Shown: in pieces, positions 1 through 7,242 of the stretch
Numbering within the stretch: the first letter of the stretch is position 1
Layout of the letters: each line of letters begins with the position of its first letter
Assembly (NCBI GenBank): GCA_022736495.1
Contig: DZCR01000033.1
Span: 1-14,383 of the forward strand
DNA length: 14,383 bases
Source of the DNA: Desulfobacca acetoxidans
GTDB lineage: Bacteria; Desulfobacterota; Desulfobaccia; Desulfobaccales; 0-14-0-80-60-11
Direction of reading: 5' to 3'
Notes under the pieces: model-generated
Databases searched by the model: none
Seen by the model: only the letters and a program-made list of their open reading frames with translations
What the model was told of the DNA's origin: nothing
Made by a program: the position numbers and the translations under genes

Positions 1-202
1 CTTTGGCATTCAAAATAGTTACCATAAATTGCTGAGCAGAGTCAATAGGCCATTTCAAAATTAGGATCTTTTCAGGGCTCTGTCCAGAGGCAAAATACCT
101 TTTGCGGGTCTTTACCCTGTTAAGCTGCGAAGTCTCCATAATGATATGCTCTGGTCGACTCAGGATGGGGGGATTGCGTCTAAAGTGTCGCAGTTTTGGC
201 AT
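1..202 (-). CDS. Unrecognised partial ORF running off the left edge
   Basis: Reading leftward from an ATG at 202, the minus strand stays open for 67 codons to the window edge, so the C-terminus is not seen. The product begins MPKLRHFRRNPP and is basic at first, with a second Met at residue 22 and a hydrophobic stretch (ILILKWPID) near residue 48. I do not recognise a family. It lies 44 nt downstream of the GSU2403-family gene on the same strand, so it could be the next gene of that operon. Against it, there is no clear Shine-Dalgarno sequence, base composition is near 47% GC in a sampled line (lower than its neighbours), and rare-type Arg codons (AGA, AGG, CGA) are frequent. It may simply be intergenic DNA that happens to be open. 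Confidence 0.35.
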   Translation of the reverse strand, partial: MPKLRHFRRNPPILSRPEHIIMETSQLNRVKTRKRYFASGQSPEKILILKWPIDSAQQFMVTILNAK

Positions 203-209
203 CTTCGGG

Positions 210-235
210 GACCTGAGATACCCCTAATTCAGGTC
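210..235 (-). other. 7-bp stem hairpin between two minus-strand genes
   Basis: GACCTGA (210-216) and TCAGGTC (229-235) are perfect inverted repeats around a 12-nt loop. In the minus-strand transcript the hairpin lies between the stop of the GSU2403-family gene and the ATG at 202. No U-tract follows, so it is a weak terminator candidate at best. It might instead affect access to the downstream start. Confidence 0.3.
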
Positions 236-246
236 TAATTCCGGGT

Positions 247-1263
247 TTAATCATAGCCTTCCACCAAGCCTTCGGCATGGCGGACCACTTCGGGGGGAAA
301 AAGGTTGAGTTGGGACGAGAAAAAATAATACTGGGGCAGGAAGCGCAAGATCAGCTCCGCCAGGGCCAGGGCCTGGAGACGGTCCTGGTTTCGCTTCGCG
401 GGCTCCCGGTCCTCTTGCTGGCTCAACCAGAGCTTTTGCAGGGCCAGGGCCCGGGGATCGGGGACCACCATGGTGGCGGGGGCGCCCCGTTTGCCGATGA
501 CCACCTGAGAAAATTTGGGAGCGCCCAGAAGGGCGATAAGATCGCCGGACTCGGCCGGCACCGCAGGTTTGGGGGCGTCAGGGCGCGCAAGTTTGGTGGC
601 GGCCCGGAACGCCGGCGGGCGCATGAATTTCACCAGAAAGCCGGCTTTATTGGCGGCCTGGAAACCGTTGCCGGGAAGGCGACGGAAAGAGCGGTCCGCC
701 TGGCACAGCAGACGCAGAAGGTCAGCCGGCGGCACCGGCGTGGCCGCCGCCAGGGTAAGCTTTTGGGCGGCCTCCCACCAGAACGGCGAATCCTTGGGCG
801 CCTCAATAAAGACCTCTGCGGCAAATTCATAGGCGTGCAGGGCCTGGGCGCCGATTACCCGGAGCGACGCCCCCAAAGGGCCGCTGCACTCCAGGCGGCG
901 CACAATGCGGATGACCGTCTCGGGGACTCGGTGGATCAAGGCGGCGCGGCAGAACCGGGTTGCGGTGGCCAGGCGCTCACGCCGGCTGTGCAGCTGTGCC
1001 GCTGAATCCCGGCGCTCGCGCCCGAATTGGGCAAAGAGGCGTTCCGTTTCCGGCGACCGGGCCCCGAGGCTGACGCCGTGCCCAAATCGGTCCCGGTATT
1101 TATATAAGTATTCCTTGCCGCTGATTTTTTTCCAATGCATCCCGCCCCTGAGGGGCTGACTGGCCTTGAGGGCGCTAAGATAAGCCTGATGGGCCTGGAC
1201 AGCCCGGGCCAGGGTCTCCTGTTGAATAGGCTCAAATTCTCGGAAAAAATATTCTGCGGCCAT
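247..1263 (-). CDS. GSU2403-family nucleotidyltransferase-fold protein, metal site apparently degenerate
   Basis: The protein has three blocks that I associate with the GSU2403 family (nucleotidyltransferase fold). They are a 'Y-x-DRFG-x-G-x-SLG-x-RSPETE' segment at residues 54-74, an 'IGAQALHAYEFAA' helix at 137-149, and a C-terminal segment with GAPATMVVPDPRAxALQKLWLSQ followed by charged helices. In family members as I remember them, the helix is followed by an acidic D-x-D pair for metal and nucleotide binding. Here the matching place reads K-D-S-P-F-W-W (157-163), so the second Asp appears lost. I chose ATG at 1263 because AGAGG lies about 5 nt upstream. An upstream GTG at 1311 would add 16 residues but has no ribosome binding site. 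Substrate and role are unknown. A promoter and inverted repeat lie upstream at 1377-1431. Confidence 0.75.
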   Translation of the reverse strand: MAAEYFFREFEPIQQETLARAVQAHQAYLSALKASQPLRGGMHWKKISGKEYLYKYRDRFGHGVSLGARSPETERLFAQFGRERRDSAAQLHSRRERLATATRFCRAALIHRVPETVIRIVRRLECSGPLGASLRVIGAQALHAYEFAAEVFIEAPKDSPFWWEAAQKLTLAAATPVPPADLLRLLCQADRSFRRLPGNGFQAANKAGFLVKFMRPPAFRAATKLARPDAPKPAVPAESGDLIALLGAPKFSQVVIGKRGAPATMVVPDPRALALQKLWLSQQEDREPAKRNQDRLQALALAELILRFLPQYYFFSSQLNLFPPEVVRHAEGLVEGYD

Positions 1264-1376
1264 CAGAGCCTCTGGCAAAATAAGGTAGCTGCAAGCTTTA
1301 GCCTGTGCCACCGAAAATTTATTTAAGCAGCACGGAAAATTTACGGCCTCAATATGAATTTTGCAAGAGGCCCATC

Positions 1377-1419
1377 ATTATCCTTCATTTAATACTATAT
1401 AATATATATGAAGGATAAT
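1377..1419. promoter_or_regulatory. Perfect 12-bp inverted repeat, probable operator
   Basis: ATTATCCTTCAT (1377-1388) and ATGAAGGATAAT (1408-1419) are exact reverse complements separated by 19 nt of almost pure A/T. Arm centres are 31 bp apart, close to three helical turns, which suits a dimeric or tetrameric repressor. The right arm falls inside the -35/-10 spacer of the putative minus-strand promoter, and the left arm lies just past its expected transcription start. A regulator bound here would be expected to block the GSU2403-family gene. The regulator is not identifiable in this window. A cruciform or RNA hairpin is an alternative. Confidence 0.6.
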
Positions 1420-1431
1420 TTATCAGGTCAA
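1403..1431 (-). promoter_or_regulatory. Putative sigma-70-type promoter for the GSU2403-family gene
   Basis: On the minus strand TTGACC (1431-1426, five of six to consensus) is followed after 17 nt by TATATA (1408-1403). A slightly shifted TATATT with a 19-nt spacer is also possible. It points toward the gene starting at 1263 and overlaps one arm of the inverted repeat. Confidence 0.5.
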
Positions 1432-1442
1432 GTGATTTTTTA

Positions 1443-1471
1443 TTGCCAAAGGTTTATTAATTTGCGATAAA
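1443..1471 (+). promoter_or_regulatory. Putative sigma-70-type promoter for the 2-oxoacid oxidoreductase gene
   Basis: TTGCCA (1443-1448, five of six) and GATAAA (1466-1471, four of six) are spaced by 17 nt, about 30 nt upstream of the ribosome binding site AAGGAGA (1492-1498). The -35 box is only 11 nt from the -35 box of the divergent minus-strand promoter, so one bound factor could influence both directions. Confidence 0.5.
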
Positions 1472-1506
1472 AAATTCACTAGTTTCTTGTAAAGGAGATC
1501 GCCGAC

Positions 1507-4500
1507 ATGAGACCCAGCACCGAAATCGATACCTTGCGTCAGCAGCTTCCCTACCACCGGCTGCGCAAAACCCGCAAAGACAAAGTCCTGCCCATCGACT
1601 GGCCCACCGAATGGGAGCGTTTTGACGCCGGCGAGCTGTTCGCCTTTGACCTGGACTCCATCCCCAAGACTCTGTTGGATAATGTCCGCAAACGGCAGGA
1701 AGTCTTGATGGATGGCAACCAGGCTGCCATTTCGGTGTTGACCCGTCTCGTGGACGGCCTTTGCGGCTACCCCATCACCCCCTCCACTCCCATAGCGGAA
1801 AACTTCGCCCGGGTGGCGGCCAGCGGCCAGAAAAACCTGTTCGGCAACGAACTCATGTACTTTCAGCCCTCAGACGAGCTTTCCGCCATCGCCGCGGTGG
1901 AGGCCATGGCTTGTCAGGGTGGGCGCTACGCCGACAACACCTCCTCCCAGGGCCTGCTCCTGAAGACCAAGAACCTCTTTTCCGTAGCTGGCAAGCGCTT
2001 ACCGGTCATCATGACCGTCATGGCCCGGGAGGTCAACAAGGGGTCGCTTTCCATCCACTGCGGCCACACCGATTTTTATGCGGTGCGCAATGCCGGCTGG
2101 GCCCAACTGGTAAGTGAAGATAACCAGGAACTGCATGACCTGTTGCCCGTGGCCTTCAAGGTGAGCGAACTCAAGCAGGTGATGCTGCCCACCATGGTCA
2201 TCGGCGACGGCTTCATCAAGAGCCACGCCATCGAGAACGTTAAGGAACTTTCCGACGCCTTTCTGGAATACTATGTGGGGCCGCCCAACCGGGTCTACCA
2301 ACCCAATTTCGAGCACGGCACCCTAACCGGTACTTTCACCGACACGGAGCTGACCATGGAAGGCCAGGTGTCCCAGGATTTGGCCTACCGCTTCTTTAAA
2401 CGGGGCTTTGTGCTGGCCATGAATATCATGAACAAGATTCTGGGCACCAACCTCAAGGTGGTGGAGTGTTACCGCACCGAAGACGCCGACTTGGCTGTGG
2501 TCCTTTTGGGCTCCGCCGCCGGCGTGGTCAAAGATGTAGTGGACTACTACCGGGACGTGAAGGGCTACAAGATCGGAGTGGTGCGGCCGGTGCTGTTCAA
2601 TCCCCCGTGCTACGAAGAACTGGCTTATGGCATGCGCAAGGCCAAGGTGATTTCCGTCCTGGAGCGGGCCGGCACCACCCATAACCAACTCCTGTTGGCC
2701 GACGTGCAGGCCTCGCTGCAGATCTCCATCCGGGCCGGCCGGGAAGGCAAGAAGGAACACCGCGTCTATGGCCGGACCGATATGCCTACCCTTTTTCACG
2801 GGGTTTACGGTCTGGGCAGCAAAGACTTCAATAAATACGACGCCGCCGCAGTAATAGAGAACATGCTGTCATTTTACGAAAAGAAGCGGCGTTTCCATCG
2901 GGATTTTTATGTGGGCATCGAAGGTCCCTTGACGCTCCGGCCAGCCCCGCTCCCGGGCTATCTGGAGCGGGAGTTGGGCATGACTTTTATCGGGGTGGGC
3001 GCCGAAGGCGTCAAGACCGCACTGGAGTCCGCGGCCCTGATCTATGCCCAAGACGTGGGCACCGGCAAGAAATACATCCAGTCCGGGGCCCGCTACGGTG
3101 CGGCCCGGAAGGGCGCCCCGGTCTTCATGAACCTGCGCATTTCCTCCCAGCCCATCCGCAATTCTTCAGAACTCACGGAACGGGACGTTCTGGCCTTTTT
3201 CAATGAGAAGTTCCTGTCGGACCAGATTCTTCGGGAGTATGTGGGGGGCCTGAAAGAAAACGGCCTGCTGGTGGTCAACACCCACAAGAGTTGCTATGAC
3301 ATCATGGCCACGTTCCCGTCTCAGGTGCAATCCATGATTAAGTACCGGCGGATTAAAATCATGACCATCGACGGCACCCGGGCCGCCCTCCAGCACCTCA
3401 ACCGAAATCTCCCCGGCGCCGCCTTTCTGGGCCTCATTAACCGGGAAATGGGCATCCTCACCGAAAAGGAATTCGAGCAGCGCTTCAAGAAAATCCTGGA
3501 AAAGAAATTGGGCACCAAAAAACGGGAAATGCTGGAATCCAACATCTCCCTGCTCAAATACGGGGCCGACATGGCCTCCGGCCACGTCAGTGACAAGGCC
3601 CCCGGGACCATCGCCCTGGATGCCACTGCCCCCGCCTACACCCCGCCGGTCCCGGAGAACTTCGGGCAGAGCGCGAGCTCGGCTGGCCTCCCGGTGGTCC
3701 TCACCGAAAAGGATCAGATGGGCATCATCAAACCGGTGAACCTGACGGAGAACTACCAGGAGGTCTTTTATGAGAATATGGTCAAGCCTATCCTGGACGG
3801 CAAAAAAGTTCCCTGGGACCATTTTTTGCCCATCGTGCCCGCGGGCACCAGCCGCTACCGGGATGTGAGCTATATCGGCGCCCAACTCCCGGTGTACGAC
3901 GCGGCCAAATGCATCGCCTGCGGTCTGTGCACCGCCTCCTGCCCTGATTCGGCCCTCATTTCCACGGTCACCGACCGGCCGGTGGATGGTGAGGGCGCGG
4001 CCCGCTATTTTAAGAAGTTTAAGAACCCGCCCAAGGGCATCCCCTGGGAACGCTTTGCCCTGAACCTTAACGTTGATCCCAGCGCCTGCAAAGGCTGCGG
4101 CGTGTGTGTCCAGGTCTGCCCTACCGACGCCCTGAAAATGGTAAACAAAAATGATTTGAGCCCCGAGGCCTTCCTCCCCGCGGCCTGCCGAGATTGGGAC
4201 AACACAGTGAACCTGGCTCCCTACGTGGACAAGCTGTCCCTCAACCACCAGGTTCTCTTCGTCTTCTCCAAGCTTTATCCCGGCAAGCACACCTTGTGTC
4301 CCGGCTGCTCCGAGGGGATCATCAACCTGCTGACCTTTTTTGCGGCGGAGTCTCTGCGCAACAACCCCCAGGGCATCGCCACCTTTTACCAGGGCCTCAA
4401 AATCCTGTCGGAGAAAAACAAGCGGGCCATCGAGCACATGCTGGATCACGGCTTCAACATCTATTCCATCAACGCCACCGGCTGCGACCAGGTTTCTGAA

Positions 4501-5388
4501 CTGGTGAACCCCTTCAATACCCGGATGTACCCTTCGGGGCACTACGGCTTCGGCACCGCCTCCGCCGCCGCCCTGGGGGCCAAGTTCAACCTGGACCAGG
4601 CCTATCAAAACCGTTACAACAGCGTGCTCACCAAAATCATCGTCTTTGCCGGGGACGGCGCCATCTACGATATCGGCAACGGACCCTTCAACCACGCCCT
4701 GGGCGAAAATTTCGATATCACCTGGGTGATCTTCAACAATGAAGGCTACATGAACACCGGCATGCAAAAATCCGGGGCCACCCGTTTCGGGACCGACCGC
4801 TCCACCTCCCCCATCGGCAAAAAATACTTCGGCAAGACTACCCTGCACCGCCGGATCATCAGCCAAGCCATGGCCATCTCCCACGTTTACGCGGCCAAGC
4901 TCACCATCGACAACCCCTTCTATGCCATCAAGATCCTCAAGGAGGCCATCGCCTACAACGGCCCCTCCCTGGTGGAGTTCTTCTCGGCCTGCCCCACGGG
5001 CCACGTGACCAACGACTGGGCCGGGCCGATGATCTCCCGGATGATGGTGGAGTCCCGGAAATGGCAGGTGGCGGTGCGGCGGCCTTTCCAGCGCATCGAC
5101 ATCTCGGGCAACCCCGCTCCCGACCTGATCTATCCCACGGAAGGCAAATCTTTTAAGCGGGGCATCAAGCGGGACGCCGCCACCTTCTATGATGTGGTCT
5201 CCATGTTGGGCCAGTACAACCAGCACATCAAGACGGTGAAAAGCGGCGATATCCCGGAGATCGTGCGGATCAACGAAACCGTCAGCCTCTTCCGGTGGCT
5301 CAGAAACCAGTACATGGCGGGTTACCGGGACACCATGCCCTCAGAGGAAGAAGTGGAGCGCATCGTGGAAGAACGCTACCGGTTGTAA
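1507..5388 (+). CDS. Fused PFOR-type 2-oxoacid:ferredoxin oxidoreductase, divergent clade
   Basis: Single-chain enzyme of 1293 residues, predicted to oxidise a 2-oxoacid with CoA and pass electrons to ferredoxin or flavodoxin (or run in reverse as a synthase). Domain order matches pyruvate:ferredoxin oxidoreductase. The N-terminal pyrimidine-binding domain carries GYPITPST (Thr91) and a conserved Arg at about 174. A gamma-type domain starts near 494 (GVGAEGV). A 2[4Fe-4S] domain has Cys802/805/808/812 and Cys861/864/867/871. The C-terminal TPP domain has CPGC (931/934), NATGC (Cys993), GDG (1049-1051) and NNEGYMNTG (1077-1085). Cys1162 completes the proximal cluster set. Differences from classical PFOR are 58 residues between Cys934 and Cys993 (about 24 in Desulfovibrio africanus PFOR, from memory), GYMNTGMQ instead of YSNTGGQ, and no obvious extra C-terminal domain. 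Pyruvate is the likeliest substrate but is not proven. Strong ribosome binding site AAGGAGA. Confidence 0.9.
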   Translation: MRPSTEIDTLRQQLPYHRLRKTRKDKVLPIDWPTEWERFDAGELFAFDLDSIPKTLLDNVRKRQEVLMDGNQAAISVLTRLVDGLCGYPITPSTPIAENFARVAASGQKNLFGNELMYFQPSDELSAIAAVEAMACQGGRYADNTSSQGLLLKTKNLFSVAGKRLPVIMTVMAREVNKGSLSIHCGHTDFYAVRNAGWAQLVSEDNQELHDLLPVAFKVSELKQVMLPTMVIGDGFIKSHAIENVKELSDAFLEYYVGPPNRVYQPNFEHGTLTGTFTDTELTMEGQVSQDLAYRFFKRGFVLAMNIMNKILGTNLKVVECYRTEDADLAVVLLGSAAGVVKDVVDYYRDVKGYKIGVVRPVLFNPPCYEELAYGMRKAKVISVLERAGTTHNQLLLADVQASLQISIRAGREGKKEHRVYGRTDMPTLFHGVYGLGSKDFNKYDAAAVIENMLSFYEKKRRFHRDFYVGIEGPLTLRPAPLPGYLERELGMTFIGVGAEGVKTALESAALIYAQDVGTGKKYIQSGARYGAARKGAPVFMNLRISSQPIRNSSELTERDVLAFFNEKFLSDQILREYVGGLKENGLLVVNTHKSCYDIMATFPSQVQSMIKYRRIKIMTIDGTRAALQHLNRNLPGAAFLGLINREMGILTEKEFEQRFKKILEKKLGTKKREMLESNISLLKYGADMASGHVSDKAPGTIALDATAPAYTPPVPENFGQSASSAGLPVVLTEKDQMGIIKPVNLTENYQEVFYENMVKPILDGKKVPWDHFLPIVPAGTSRYRDVSYIGAQLPVYDAAKCIACGLCTASCPDSALISTVTDRPVDGEGAARYFKKFKNPPKGIPWERFALNLNVDPSACKGCGVCVQVCPTDALKMVNKNDLSPEAFLPAACRDWDNTVNLAPYVDKLSLNHQVLFVFSKLYPGKHTLCPGCSEGIINLLTFFAAESLRNNPQGIATFYQGLKILSEKNKRAIEHMLDHGFNIYSINATGCDQVSELVNPFNTRMYPSGHYGFGTASAAALGAKFNLDQAYQNRYNSVLTKIIVFAGDGAIYDIGNGPFNHALGENFDITWVIFNNEGYMNTGMQKSGATRFGTDRSTSPIGKKYFGKTTLHRRIISQAMAISHVYAAKLTIDNPFYAIKILKEAIAYNGPSLVEFFSACPTGHVTNDWAGPMISRMMVESRKWQVAVRRPFQRIDISGNPAPDLIYPTEGKSFKRGIKRDAATFYDVVSMLGQYNQHIKTVKSGDIPEIVRINETVSLFRWLRNQYMAGYRDTMPSEEEVERIVEERYRL

Positions 5389-5412
5389 AATCGGCTTGCT
5401 CAAGATAGTCTA

Positions 5413-5440
5413 AGGGGTCAGGGAGCTCTCCCTGACCCCT
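5413..5440 (+). terminator. Hairpin terminator after the oxidoreductase gene
   Basis: AGGGGTCAGGGAG (5413-5425) pairs with CTCCCTGACCCCT (5428-5440), a 13-bp GC-rich stem with a nominal 2-nt loop, 25 nt after the stop. Only a weak T tract (GATTTATG) follows, so termination efficiency is uncertain. The stem lies 5 nt before an ATG at 5446 and argues against that codon as a translation start. Confidence 0.6.
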
Positions 5441-5571
5441 GATTTATGTGCGGCTGGTTTGGTCTACGGGTGGCGACCGCAGAGACCCGCCCCATCAGAA
5501 AGCCGCGGAGGTGGGCTGGCATATCTGGCCGCCCAACGGGGCCAGATCTTATCGCAGGGGCCAAGCGGATC

Positions 5572-6264
5572 GTGCGCGAAAACACTAGATTGAACGAGTT
5601 GCACATCGAATACCGCCTCAGCTCCCGGCGCAAGAGCATCGGCCTGATGGTCACCGCGGAAGGGCGGGTGGTGGTAACTATGCCCCGGGGAACCTCAAAG
5701 GAGAATCTGCTCCGGGCCTTGGAGAAACACCGGGGTTGGATCGAGCGCAAGGTTGCGGAACGCCAGGCGGCCTGGGGGCAACTCAAGGATGGGGAGGCCT
5801 ACCTTTTGGGGGAGGCTTTCCGGCTCACGGTTCTTAGGGGCGCTGAGGGGGCTATCACCCTGAACGGCCAGGAGGTTCGGGTGCCTCTGCCTCATGGGGC
5901 TGATCTTTGGTCCCGTTTGGTCGCGTGGTACGCCGAGCGCGCTTTTGGGCTGCTCCGGGAGCGGGTGAGCCATTTTGGGACTGCCATGGATCTTACGCCA
6001 GGGCCGGTGGAACTCAAGGAGTGGAAGCGGCGTTGGGGTGAATGCCATCCGGACGGCACCCTCAGATTCAACTGGCGCCTCATCATGCTGCCCCCGGAAG
6101 TCATCGACTACGTGGTGGTGCATGAACTGGCGCACCTCAAGGTACCCGGCCACAACTGCCGCTTCTGGAGCGTCGTGGCCCAGGTAATGCCGGATTACGC
6201 ATCCCGCCGCCTCTGGCTGAACCGGGCCGGGACGCCCTTCCTCCTCTGGCGCGCCGAGTATTAA
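5572..6264 (+). CDS. YgjP/SprT-like zinc metallopeptidase (DUF45 family)
   Basis: The C-terminal half carries the family signature. KRRWGECHPDGTLRFNWRL precedes VVVHELAHL, with the zinc ligands in HELAH (residues 184-188 from this start) and a third His at 194 in VPGHNCRFW. The N-terminal half (IEYRLSSRRKSIGLMV, then VVVTMPRG) matches the beta-rich start of YgjP-like proteins. The family is soluble and its substrate is poorly known; some members were annotated as UTP pyrophosphatases or M48-type proteases. The start is unsure. The frame is open from ATG 5446, but that codon directly follows a terminator-like hairpin, lacks a ribosome binding site, and the first 40 residues it adds do not look like the family. 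GTG 5572 (AGGGG about 11 nt upstream) or TTG 5590 fit better. The gene converges on the exonuclease gene, with 8 nt between stops. Confidence 0.85.
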   Translation: MRENTRLNELHIEYRLSSRRKSIGLMVTAEGRVVVTMPRGTSKENLLRALEKHRGWIERKVAERQAAWGQLKDGEAYLLGEAFRLTVLRGAEGAITLNGQEVRVPLPHGADLWSRLVAWYAERAFGLLRERVSHFGTAMDLTPGPVELKEWKRRWGECHPDGTLRFNWRLIMLPPEVIDYVVVHELAHLKVPGHNCRFWSVVAQVMPDYASRRLWLNRAGTPFLLWRAEY

Positions 6265-6272
6265 GCCAGGAA

Positions 6273-7028
6273 TTATTTTGGGGAAATTTGGTGGGCGGCC
6301 ATGACGATCAGGGCGCAGGCCTCGGCGTCGGACGCGGCTTGATGGTGCTTAAGGGTGATGCCCAGGTGATCGCAGACATGATTCAGCTTGGTAGGGTAAA
6401 TGTTCCAGGTCTGGCGGGCCAATTGCACTGTGCAGCGGAAGGGAATTTTGGGAGAATCTATCCCAGCAGCGGCACAGCACCTGTGGAGAACCGACCGGTC
6501 AAACGAGGCGTTATGGGCCGCCAAGAAATCGATACCCTCCAGCATGGGGCTGTAGGTGGGCCATAATTCGCCGAAGGTGGGTTGGTTCGCCACGTCCTCC
6601 CAGGTGATGCCGTGGAGATAAGTGAAGACAAACCTGCGCCGCGGCGGTTTGATCAGGCTGTAAGTGCGCTGGACGATTTGATGGTTTTCCACCCGCACCA
6701 ATCCCAGGGCGCAGGCGCTGTCACGAGAATAATCGGCGGTTTCAAAGTCCAGGGCTACAAAGGTTGGGCCCCGCTCCTGCTTGAGGAGCTTTTTGATCAG
6801 GGCGGCTTTTCTACCCCTGGCGGCGATACTCTGGGCCGCGCAGACTGCCTGCACTTCCGATTCGGTCAGAATCTCCAGCAATTTTTCGACCGCTACCGAC
6901 TCATAGCGCATCAACTGGTACGCCAAGGCCAACCGGCTGCGGCTGTCGACTTCTAAGCCATACTCCTCACAGAGGGCTTTCAGCGACTCAGGGCTCATGA
7001 CAGCAAGGATGGCTTGTTTGAGGTGCAT
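6273..7028 (-). CDS. DEDDh-type 3'-5' exonuclease (DnaQ-like) with SAP-like N-terminal region
   Basis: Residues about 88-245 form a DnaQ/RNase T-type exonuclease domain. DFETAD gives Asp94 and Glu96, HNASFD gives Asp177, and HHQAASDAE gives His229 and Asp234, so all five DEDDh residues are present. It should remove nucleotides from 3' ends using two metal ions and act in DNA repair or editing. It is not the main Pol III epsilon subunit in any obvious way. The first 85 residues hold two helix-rich segments ending in motifs resembling SAP domains (LKALCEEYGLEV near 16-27, and VQAVCAAQSIAARGRKAALIKKLL at 59-82, the latter interrupted here for description only), which could bind DNA. The ATG at 7028 has no strong ribosome binding site; an internal Met11 is an alternative. 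Its promoter may lie at 7062-7090. Confidence 0.85.
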   Translation of the reverse strand: MHLKQAILAVMSPESLKALCEEYGLEVDSRSRLALAYQLMRYESVAVEKLLEILTESEVQAVCAAQSIAARGRKAALIKKLLKQERGPTFVALDFETADYSRDSACALGLVRVENHQIVQRTYSLIKPPRRRFVFTYLHGITWEDVANQPTFGELWPTYSPMLEGIDFLAAHNASFDRSVLHRCCAAAGIDSPKIPFRCTVQLARQTWNIYPTKLNHVCDHLGITLKHHQAASDAEACALIVMAAHQISPK

Positions 7029-7061
7029 CTCAGGCCCGCGATTTGCAAAAAAATTTTCATA

Positions 7062-7090
7062 ATCTTAGCACCGAATGGGCCGGGGTGCAA
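7062..7090 (-). promoter_or_regulatory. Weak putative promoter for the exonuclease gene
   Basis: On the minus strand TTGCAC (7090-7085, three of six) and TAAGAT (7067-7062, four of six) are 17 nt apart, upstream of the ATG at 7028. A small GCACC/GGTGC inverted repeat (7068-7072 and 7084-7088) lies in the spacer. The match is weak and could be chance. Confidence 0.3.
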
Positions 7091-7242
7091 ATCACGGCAA
7101 ACCACGATGAAAGCATCGACAAAAACCCAAAAATCTATTAAAAATAGACTTATTAACGAACCAGAACATGAGATTGGCAAGGGGGCCGATTATATTCCCC
7201 CTCTAACTTTTCACAACGAGATGGCAACGGGGAGAATTAGCT

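Noticed and set aside
3166..5226. Long minus-strand open frame of 686 codons
   Set aside because: It lies antisense inside the oxidoreductase gene, which carries unmistakable PFOR motifs. The reverse frame is open only because of GC-rich codon bias and shows no domain.
7174..7196. TTGGCA followed by TATATT upstream of the FmdE-family gene, and a possible sigma-54 -24/-12 reading
   Set aside because: The TTGGCA-to-TATATT spacing is 11 nt, too short for sigma-70. The GG and GC dinucleotides are not at the distance needed for sigma-54.
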